Assembly (NCBI GenBank): GCA_026398575.1
Contig: JAPLSP010000103.1
Span: forward strand, 1 to 28,402
Direction: 5' to 3'
From: Candidatus Sumerlaeota bacterium
GTDB taxonomy: Bacteria; Sumerlaeota; Sumerlaeia; JADFCT01
Length of the DNA: 28,402 bases
Below are positions 22,783 to 28,402 of this stretch, piece by piece (position 1 is the first letter of the stretch; each line of letters begins with the position of its first letter). Position numbers and translations under genes: made by a program. The notes under the pieces are model-generated. The model was not told the origin of the DNA and made no database searches. It was given only the letters and a program-made list of their open reading frames with translations.

Positions 22783-22864
22783 TTCACCACAGAGACACAG
22801 AGACACAGAGACACAGAGAAAAATCTTTTGGGTTTTCTCTGTGTCTCTGTGCCTCTGTGGTGAA
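22783..22864. repeat. 8-bp-unit hairpin repeat, copy 2, upstream of the GxxExxY gene
   Basis: The left arm has TTCACCACAGAGACACAGAG and two further ACAGAGAC units; the right arm is CTCTGTGT, CTCTGTGC, CTCTGTGG, TGAA. Copy 2 differs from copy 1 in unit number and in the A/G variable base of the unit. It is 28 bases from the start codon of the GxxExxY gene, and it ends 13 bases before the esterase stop codon, where it may act as a terminator. Confidence 0.93.
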
Positions 22865-22877
22865 CTTTACGCCGTTG

Positions 22878-23672
22878 TTATGATTTTCTAATCGGCAGCC
22901 ACTCAAGGACACGTTGGATTTTCATGTCCCAATAGGCCCACTCGTGCGCGCCGGGTTCTTCTTCGTAGGTGTAATCGAAGCCGAGCGGCTCGAGGAAGCG
23001 GCGAAAATCCTGATTCGTATCGTAGAGGAAGTCTTCCGTGCCGCAGCATTGATAAAGGCGGGGGCGGGGTTTGCGCAGGCGGATGAGGCGCCGCGCGGCG
23101 TGGATCAGATCGTCCGGGCTTCCCTTCCAGTGTCGCGGATCGCCCAAAACGTTTTTCCTTTCTGCGCGCTGTTCAGGATTGCGCTCTTTGACGCGCCCTT
23201 TGTAATCAAGCCACAGCGCGCCCGACAAGCTGGCGGCGGCGCAGAATTTTTCGGGGCAGTTGAGCGCCAGTTTGAAGGCGCCGTATCCGCCCATCGAAAG
23301 CCCGGCGGTGAAGTTGTCGCGGCGCGCGCTTGAAAGCGGAAAGAATTCGCGGGCCACGCGCGGAACTTCCTCGCTGATATATTTCCAGTACTGCCCGCCG
23401 CGCGCCATGTCGGCGTAGAAACTGCGATGCGCGGCCGGCATCACGACCGCCAGATTCAACGGCGCGACATAGCGTTCGATCGAAGTGCGCCGCAGCCAGA
23501 TCGAATGATCGTCCGAAAGCCCGTGCAACAGATAGAGCGTGGGGAACTTGTCGCGCGCGCCTGCGCCCTTGGGATTTTTTCCATCGCCGCCAAGCCGCTG
23601 CGGCAGGATCACGGACATCGTCATGCAAAGCTGGAGCGATTCGGAAAAGAAATCGCAATGAATGAGGGCCAT
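22878..23672 (-). CDS. Esterase D / S-formylglutathione-hydrolase-like alpha/beta hydrolase
   Basis: A 264-residue alpha/beta hydrolase of the esterase family (PF00756). The nucleophile elbow GLSMGGYGA places Ser126. Asp214 ('CGTEDFLYDT') and His243 ('GAHEWAYWD') complete the triad. The oxyanion region 'TLYLLHGLSDDHSIW' is typical. The first residues, 'MALIHCDFFSESLQLCMTMSVILPQ', match tributyrin-esterase-like relatives and there is no signal peptide, so it is cytoplasmic. It lies three bases after the NYN gene's stop codon with no clear ribosome site of its own, so its translation is probably coupled to that gene. The substrate could be an acyl ester or S-formylglutathione; no formaldehyde genes are nearby. 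Confidence 0.88.
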   Translation of the reverse strand: MALIHCDFFSESLQLCMTMSVILPQRLGGDGKNPKGAGARDKFPTLYLLHGLSDDHSIWLRRTSIERYVAPLNLAVVMPAAHRSFYADMARGGQYWKYISEEVPRVAREFFPLSSARRDNFTAGLSMGGYGAFKLALNCPEKFCAAASLSGALWLDYKGRVKERNPEQRAERKNVLGDPRHWKGSPDDLIHAARRLIRLRKPRPRLYQCCGTEDFLYDTNQDFRRFLEPLGFDYTYEEEPGAHEWAYWDMKIQRVLEWLPIRKS

Positions 23673-23675
23673 TGA

Positions 23676-24248
23676 TTAATAGCGGATTGTATCCAGAAAT
23701 GTATTCAGCGACTGGAAGCGGTCAGCGGCTTTCTTTAGCTCCGCAGCTGCATGATCCCAGAAAAGCACATGCGCTTCATAGTCCTGATTATGTATGGCTT
23801 CAATGGCTGGAATATAATCCGCGTCCCCCGCAATAAGAATAAAGATATCGCCGCGCTGCGCTTCCGTATAAAGATCGCGGACAATATCCACAATCATTGA
23901 CGCATCAACGCCCTTTCCCTTGTTTCTCGCATTGCGCTCCAAAATGGTCAGCTTGAACCCAGCACGTTCCGCCGCCTTCCAGACAGAGTCTGCATCGGGC
24001 GGGCGAGACCCGTAGAACTTTGCTGTCTTTATTGGCTCATTATTGGCTATTTGGAGAATTCTTCCAAAGTCTGGGCGGAAGGAATTGTCAAATGTTCTGG
24101 TTTCAGTCGCTTCCCAAATATCCAACGCCATGCCTTTGCTTACGGCGCTGACTTTCTTGCCTTCAATCCACAAATTGGAATCATCCAAATAAATGAAGCT
24201 GCTGATAAAAACACTCCCTAACAAACGAGTAATAGCCATGCGCCTCAT
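23676..24248 (-). CDS. NYN-domain (LabA/DUF88-like) putative RNase
   Basis: A 190-residue protein with the PIN-like NYN fold: 'FIYLDDSNLWIEGKK' (acidic pair Asp24, Asp25), 'KGVDASMIVDIVRDLYTEAQRG', 'IFILIAGDADYIPAIEAIHNQDYEAHVLF'. The acidic residues at these places are the usual metal-binding set, so an RNA nuclease is likely, though targets are unknown. Start choice is uncertain: ATG 24248 (MRRMAITRLL) is the first ATG; the frame reaches a TTG at 24257; family members usually start about ten residues before IYLDDSN, so an internal start is possible. It lies 19 bases after the FG-GAP gene and three before the esterase gene, all in one direction. Confidence 0.85.
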   Translation of the reverse strand: MRRMAITRLLGSVFISSFIYLDDSNLWIEGKKVSAVSKGMALDIWEATETRTFDNSFRPDFGRILQIANNEPIKTAKFYGSRPPDADSVWKAAERAGFKLTILERNARNKGKGVDASMIVDIVRDLYTEAQRGDIFILIAGDADYIPAIEAIHNQDYEAHVLFWDHAAAELKKAADRFQSLNTFLDTIRY

Positions 24249-24267
24249 GGGGCTCAATGCTATTTTG

Positions 24268-26706
24268 TCATTTTCTTTTCTCCGCTTCTTTTTTCTCCGC
24301 TTCTTTCGACAGGTAAATCAACACCTCCCGGTGGCACAGCGCCAGCAGGTCGGGGCGGCCGTCGCCGTTGAAGTCCTTGACGATCAGTTCGCGCGGCTCT
24401 CCTCCCCCCATCATCATATCACCGCGCCGCGACGCCGAGCGCTCGACCCCCTCGAAAACTTTGAAACGGTAGAACCGTTCGAGCGTGTCATTTTCCTTCA
24501 TTTGCAGAAATTCCAAAACGTGTTCGGTCGCCTCGAGCGCCAGGATTTCGTTCTTGCCGCCGCCGGAGAAGTCGCCCACTTCCACGTTCGAGTAAGCGCC
24601 TTCGTCAATGTCGGTGATATACGACTGAACGAGCCGGTAGATCTGGTCTTCGACGCCCCCGTAGATAATGCCGTAGCGGTCATTGCCGACGAGGATCAAA
24701 TCGTCTTTGCCGTCCTTGTTCAGATCGCAGGCAATGAGATCGCGCGCGATGATGCCGTCGAGGGTTTCGTTCTTGGCCAGCGCGTAGGCGCCTTGCGCGT
24801 CGCGCGCATAAATCGTCAGGCAATTGTTGCCCGTGTCGAGCAGGACGATCTGCGGCCGCTTGCCGCCGTCCAGGTTCGCGACTACGGCCGCGGCGATCTC
24901 GCTCTTGGCGTTTTTGCCGTTGAACTGGTCCATCACCGAAATCGCGCCGTCTTTGCCGATGGAGAGCGCCCGCGCAAACGACGAGCGCGCGATCAGGATT
25001 TCATTCTTGCCGCCGCCCGTCACGTCGGCCACCTTCACGCGCGCCGGCGTCAACTGGTTGAACATCCCCGCGCCGGCGGCCTCTTCGACCTGCAATGCCT
25101 TGAAGCTGCCGTCCTTTTGCTGGATCAGGATGCGCGGCTGCTGATAATCGAAGAAGCACATCAGGTCATCGCGTTCGTCGTTATCCAGGTCCGCCGCCTT
25201 GATCGCCGTCAACTCCATGCCTTCGGTCTTGGGCAGCGTCATCGTCGTGGGATTGGTCAGGCGCGCGGCGCTGACGCCCATATCCGGATAAAATGCCAGA
25301 TGCAGGTCCGACTTGCCTGCGTCTTTGCCGCCTTCCTTGCCGCCTTCCTTGCCACCCTCGCTTTTGGGCCGGTATCCGACGACCAAATCCGGGCCTTTGG
25401 ATTTCGGGGCCAGGCGCCCGACCGCAAAGGCCATGGGTTTGACGCCGGCGCCCAGCATCTTCGGGAAGGCAAAATGCGCGCTGACGCCTTTGCCTTCGGC
25501 GCTCAGAATGCCGAGCGATTCCTCCACGGGGCTGAGCAGCCAGAGTTCGTCGCGTTTGTTTTTTTCTTTCACCATCGCCGCCTGCGTCACGCCCTGCAAC
25601 GACGGCGCGGCGCGGCGCGACAGCGCTCCGTCTTCGCTCGCGCCGTAAATGGAGACTTCAGCCTTCTGCGACGAGACCAGCGCGATCTCGGGAACCCCCG
25701 AGCCGTCCATGTCGCCCGTGAGGATGATCTCCCGCCCGCTGGGCGATTCGATGTCGAAAGCGCACAGGCGCGGTTTGGAAAAGACCGGCTTCGTGGGATT
25801 GGTTTCGGGTTTCATCTGCGCCACTTTGACGACGCCCGTCTTTTGTTCGGCCATGACGACGCCCGGTTTGCCGTTGCCCAGGCGCGACGAAATTTGCGCG
25901 GAGTCGAAGGCGCCGGTCTTCATGACGCGTTCTTGGCCGAAGCCGCCCTGCTTGTCCTGGAATCGCACAATGAGGCTGTCGCGGCTTTCGGGATTCAGGC
26001 TCATGATATCCGGCAGCCCGTCGCCGTTCATGTCCTTGACCTCGAAGTCGCCGGCGATGCGATGAACGCCGCGGTATTCGCGCGGCTTTTCGAACGAGCC
26101 GTCTTTTTTTTGCATCCCCACGCGCAGCATCTGGTCCTTGAAGGTGATGATGTCGGCGCGCCCGTCGCCGTTGATGTCAACGGCCTTGGCAATGGCGCCT
26201 TCGATGTCCAGCTTCTCGGCCGGCGCCAGCTTGCCCTGTTTCTTCTGATACATCGCGGCGGGCGGATCGCAGCTCAACAGCAAATCGTCCTTGCCGTCGC
26301 CGTTCAGGTCCGCCGCCGACATCCCGTTGACCACCTGCTCGACCACCATTTCCTCTTTTTCGAACGGCTTGTCGGAGGCGAGGTCGCGCGCGTAAAAGAG
26401 ACGCAGCAGATTTTTCTTGGAGTCGAAGACGGCGCAGTCCTTGCGCCCGTCGCCGTCAAAGTCTCCGATGACGAGAAAACGCGCGTCCTCCTCCGCGTCA
26501 AGGATAAGAGGCGCCGGCAAGGCGAACCGGTCCAGGTCCATCTGCGCCGCGCGCGCCGCTGCTCCAGACCATGCGACGGCGTTGATTCCAATCAGGACGA
26601 GGATGATTGCCTGCGCCGCCCGGAAGGCGGCTGGGCAAGAAGGCGCGCGACGCTCCTGCGTCCCCATGCGTTCGCGCGCTGCTGAATTGGCCTTTTTAGC
26701 TTGCAA
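24268..26706 (-). CDS. Secreted FG-GAP/VCBS beta-propeller repeat protein
   Basis: An 812-residue exported protein. The proposed start is TTG at 26706, with AAGGAG ten bases upstream; the ATG at 26667 has no ribosome site nearby but would give the same mature protein. A hydrophobic segment (AIILVLIGINAVAWSGAAARA) near residues 33-53 is a signal peptide. I count about ten calcium-binding FG-GAP-type loops, such as 'DFDGDGRKDCAVF', 'DLNGDGKDDLLLS', 'DMNGDGLPDIMSL', 'DVTGGGKNEILIA' and 'DFNGDGRPDLLAL'. They suggest one or two beta-propellers. A short EGGK repeat occurs at about residues 455-468. The C-terminus is Lys/Glu-rich. A binding or adhesion role is likely. It heads the FG-GAP, NYN, esterase gene run. 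Confidence 0.85.
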   Translation of the reverse strand: MQAKKANSAARERMGTQERRAPSCPAAFRAAQAIILVLIGINAVAWSGAAARAAQMDLDRFALPAPLILDAEEDARFLVIGDFDGDGRKDCAVFDSKKNLLRLFYARDLASDKPFEKEEMVVEQVVNGMSAADLNGDGKDDLLLSCDPPAAMYQKKQGKLAPAEKLDIEGAIAKAVDINGDGRADIITFKDQMLRVGMQKKDGSFEKPREYRGVHRIAGDFEVKDMNGDGLPDIMSLNPESRDSLIVRFQDKQGGFGQERVMKTGAFDSAQISSRLGNGKPGVVMAEQKTGVVKVAQMKPETNPTKPVFSKPRLCAFDIESPSGREIILTGDMDGSGVPEIALVSSQKAEVSIYGASEDGALSRRAAPSLQGVTQAAMVKEKNKRDELWLLSPVEESLGILSAEGKGVSAHFAFPKMLGAGVKPMAFAVGRLAPKSKGPDLVVGYRPKSEGGKEGGKEGGKDAGKSDLHLAFYPDMGVSAARLTNPTTMTLPKTEGMELTAIKAADLDNDERDDLMCFFDYQQPRILIQQKDGSFKALQVEEAAGAGMFNQLTPARVKVADVTGGGKNEILIARSSFARALSIGKDGAISVMDQFNGKNAKSEIAAAVVANLDGGKRPQIVLLDTGNNCLTIYARDAQGAYALAKNETLDGIIARDLIACDLNKDGKDDLILVGNDRYGIIYGGVEDQIYRLVQSYITDIDEGAYSNVEVGDFSGGGKNEILALEATEHVLEFLQMKENDTLERFYRFKVFEGVERSASRRGDMMMGGGEPRELIVKDFNGDGRPDLLALCHREVLIYLSKEAEKKEAEKRK

Positions 26707-26823
26707 TGCCCGGTCACTCCTTGTCGAATGGGTTCAGACGCTTGGAACAAAAACAGGATTGTCAATTGCGTTTGCCCGATAAGTCAAGCCCGCAAAAAAC
26801 AGCGGCGAGGCGAAGGGTATTCG

Positions 26824-26959
26824 TAATGAAAAGTGAGAAATGAGTAATGTAAAATGACAACCTATCCCGGCGCCAGAATTACGCAGCCCTGCATCCTATG
26901 CCTGCCGCGCACGGTTTCATTTTCAATTTCTCATTTCTCATTTTACATTCTACATTGAT
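26824..26959. repeat. Inverted pair of ATTTCTC-type 7-bp arrays in the divergent promoter region
   Basis: Bases 26824-26857 carry units such as GAGAAAT, GAGTAAT and GTAAAAT. Bases 26916-26959 carry the reverse complements (ATTTCTC, ATTTTAC, ATTCTAC). About 60 bases lie between. The pair lies in the divergent spacer between the FG-GAP gene and the protease gene, 36 bases before the protease start. The same units follow rpe (21396-21437). Confidence 0.85.
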
Positions 26960-26995
26960 AACAATGCCAAAACCTTAAAGAGGGCGGGATAAACA

Positions 26996-28084
26996 ATGAA
27001 ACGTATTTGCCGCGCGACCGGCCTCCTATTGCCGTGCATGATTTGTTTGCTGAGCGCCCCGGCGTGGAGCGCTCCTTCCAACCGGCAAGACATCCTGCTG
27101 CGCAACGGCGCGCGTATCGAGGGCGACGTGCTCAAAGACACGCCGGACGCGCTGTTTCTGGACCTTGGCTACGAGGCGCTGACAATACCGCGCAAGGCCA
27201 TCAACACCGCCGTCACCGCGCAATCCACCTCGACGGTGTACATCACATCCGCCTCGGTCTCGGCGGCCTCCATCGCCATGGCCAGGCGCGGCCAGCCTGG
27301 CGTCGAGCGCCGCGTCTTTTCGTCCCATGCGCAGATGATTGACACCGTCAAGCGCAGCGTCGTGGCCGTCTCGAATCCGGGCGGCTGGGGCACTGGATTC
27401 GTGATTGACCAGCAGGGACACGTGATGACGAATCATCACGTCGTCCGCAATCAGCAGTATCATTCCGTTTCTTTTTTCCTGAAAGGCGAGGACGGCGTCC
27501 TGCGGCGCACGAAGATCGAAAACGTGGAACTGGTCGCCTTCAGCCGCCTGCTGGACATCGCGTTGCTGCAACTGCCGCTGGACAAGATCAAGGACCTGAA
27601 AATTGAACCGTTGACCTTCGGCTCGCCCGACGACATCAAAGTCGGCGATCCGGTTTTTGCCATCGGCAATCCGGGCATGGGACGGCAGATGCTCGATGTA
27701 TCGGTGACCAACGGCATCATCTCCTCGACCAGCCGCAACTTCAACGACGTGCTCTATATGCAGACCGACGCGCCCGTGAACCCGGGCAACAGCGGCGGCC
27801 CGCTCCTGAACGCCGCGGGCGAAGTGATCGGCCTCGTGACGCTTAAGGCGATTTTCCAGGAAAATATCGCCTTCGCTCTGCCGGATAATTATATCTCCAT
27901 CTTCCTGAACAACGAAAAAGCCTACGCCTTCGATAAGAGCAACCCCAACCGCGCCTACCGCTACCTGGCCCCCGCGCCCTACGACCCGAAAGAGAAAGCC
28001 AAGAACAAGGAAGACAAGGTCAAAGACGACAAGGGCAAGGACGAGAAGGGCAAGGAAGAAAAGGCCAAAGATAAAGATAAGTAA
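26996..28084 (+). CDS. Secreted trypsin-like serine protease without PDZ domain
   Basis: A 362-residue DegP/HtrA-like (S1C) protease. Residues 1-25 are a signal peptide (ending PAWSA). Residues about 30-70 form a small SH3-like domain ('DILLRNGARIEGDVLKDTPDALFLDLGYEALTIPRKAI'). The protease domain has His148 (MTNHHVV), Asp187 (LLDIALL) and Ser266 (PGNSGGPLL), the complete catalytic triad. No PDZ domain follows; instead about 35 residues rich in Lys/Asp/Glu end the protein. DegP-type proteases usually use PDZ domains to gate activity, so control here must differ. The start has GGGCGGG eight bases upstream. It is divergent from the FG-GAP gene. Confidence 0.9.
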   Translation: MKRICRATGLLLPCMICLLSAPAWSAPSNRQDILLRNGARIEGDVLKDTPDALFLDLGYEALTIPRKAINTAVTAQSTSTVYITSASVSAASIAMARRGQPGVERRVFSSHAQMIDTVKRSVVAVSNPGGWGTGFVIDQQGHVMTNHHVVRNQQYHSVSFFLKGEDGVLRRTKIENVELVAFSRLLDIALLQLPLDKIKDLKIEPLTFGSPDDIKVGDPVFAIGNPGMGRQMLDVSVTNGIISSTSRNFNDVLYMQTDAPVNPGNSGGPLLNAAGEVIGLVTLKAIFQENIAFALPDNYISIFLNNEKAYAFDKSNPNRAYRYLAPAPYDPKEKAKNKEDKVKDDKGKDEKGKEEKAKDKDK

Positions 28085-28136
28085 GTGACCATCCGACGTG
28101 CCGATTCGCGGCGCCCTGGAGTTTGGACGTGTGAAT

Positions 28137-28396
28137 CCCCCGAAGGGGGTAAACTATCATAGCCGTGGGTGAAGCGAAGCGAACCCACGGAAACGATGAG
28201 TGCGAAAGCAGGTCCCCGAAGGGGGCCAACACGGACCGAACGGCTTGCTACATTTCATCTACGCGTTTCGAATCGGCTAAGTAAAGGATTGCTCTTGCGA
28301 CGGCGTTGGCCCCCTTCGGGGACCGATGATTCATTTGCCTCTGCCGTGGGTTCGCTTCGCTTCACCCACGGCTATGATTGTAGTTCCCCTTCGGGG
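28137..28396. repeat. Inverted cluster of REP-like palindromes
   Basis: Six palindromes are arranged in mirror order. On the left are CCCCC-GAA-GGGGG (28137-28149), a CCGTGGGT/ACCCACGG stem with a 12-base loop (28163-28190) and a CCCCGAAGGGG stem (28214-28225). On the right, in reverse, are GTTGGCCCCCTTCGGGG (28305-28321), the CCGTGGGT stem again (28344-28371) and CCCCTTCGGGG (28386-28396). The left and right halves match as reverse complements over about 95 bases with gaps; the middle 70 bases (28231-28304) are unique. It starts 52 bases after the protease stop and is the last structure before the window end. Such palindromes are typical of REP elements mobilised by RAYT transposases, but no such gene is visible here. 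Confidence 0.88.
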
Positions 28397-28402
28397 AAAA
28401 AA

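Noticed and set aside
22783..22883. Open frame of the type 'HRDTETQRHRE...SLCLCASVV' on the plus strand
   Set aside because: It is a translation of the CACAGAG hairpin repeat, a common source of false proteins.
24193..26685. 830-residue open frame on the plus strand
   Set aside because: It is antisense to the FG-GAP protein gene, whose repeats and signal peptide are clear. The antisense product is Arg/His/Ala-rich with no family pattern, as expected from G+C-rich codon bias.
28020..28232. Small minus-strand frames with 'FTHGYDSLPPSGD'-type peptides
   Set aside because: These are translations of the REP-like palindromes and of the antisense of the protease tail.

Overview
The window reads as a chromosomal stretch of an uncultured, moderately GC-rich, diderm-style bacterium. 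The best lineage hint is the type IV pilin-like protein at 17882-18550: an FTLIELLIVIAIIAILA helix, then an 'NFLEAQTRSKVARV' segment and a short soluble domain. In my experience this combination is common in Sumerlaeota, Hydrogenedentota, Lentisphaerota and other planctomycete-like candidate lineages. Large secreted proteins built of carboxypeptidase-regulatory, FG-GAP, lamin-tail and pre-peptidase domains, plus a GHL10 hydrolase, point the same way. The phylum cannot be fixed from this sequence alone. I saw no rRNA, tRNA, CRISPR array or recognisable transposase.

Layout. 308-3628 (+): a secreted GHL10-like glycoside hydrolase and a FabG-type reductase. 3852-7268 (-): FabZ dehydratase, a secreted lamin-tail protein, a nitroreductase, and a secreted dockerin-like/PPC protein. 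7331-8234: an interrupted four-helix-bundle (23S rRNA intervening-sequence protein family) gene wrapped in 10-bp repeat arrays. 8238-10344 (-): an AbrB-type antitoxin, a PIN toxin and a tryptophan synthase beta chain packed head to tail. 10548-17417 (-): M16 peptidase, Uma2-family protein and a 1554-residue membrane-anchored multi-repeat protein. 17882-18550 (+): pilin with a clear sigma-70 promoter. 18618-21264 (-): a self-regulated GntR (YtrA-like) / DUF1648 membrane protein / permease operon. 21438-22121 (-): ribulose-phosphate 3-epimerase. 22267-22864: a GxxExxY nuclease-like gene flanked by two hairpin repeats. 22878-26706 (-): FG-GAP repeat protein, NYN-domain protein and esterase, tightly spaced. 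26996-28084 (+): trypsin-like protease. 28137-28396: an inverted cluster of REP-like palindromes.

The striking theme is short-period repeats. At least six sequence families with unit lengths of 7, 8, 10 or 12 bp, or longer palindromes, sit at gene ends, and two of them lie inside reading frames. In two independent places a small gene sits between oppositely oriented arrays of one family, about 20-28 nt from each array: the four-helix-bundle gene with a 10-bp unit and the GxxExxY gene with an 8-bp unit. A 7-bp array of 21 full units interrupts trpB but keeps it in frame, adding seven heptapeptides to a surface loop. I infer that these are gene-plus-repeat cassettes and repeat-expansion elements of a kind not covered by standard mobile-element types. 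The architecture is seen directly; the mobility and mechanism are hypotheses.

Start codons were chosen from Shine-Dalgarno spacing and signal peptides where possible, so several genes begin well inside the longest open frame.
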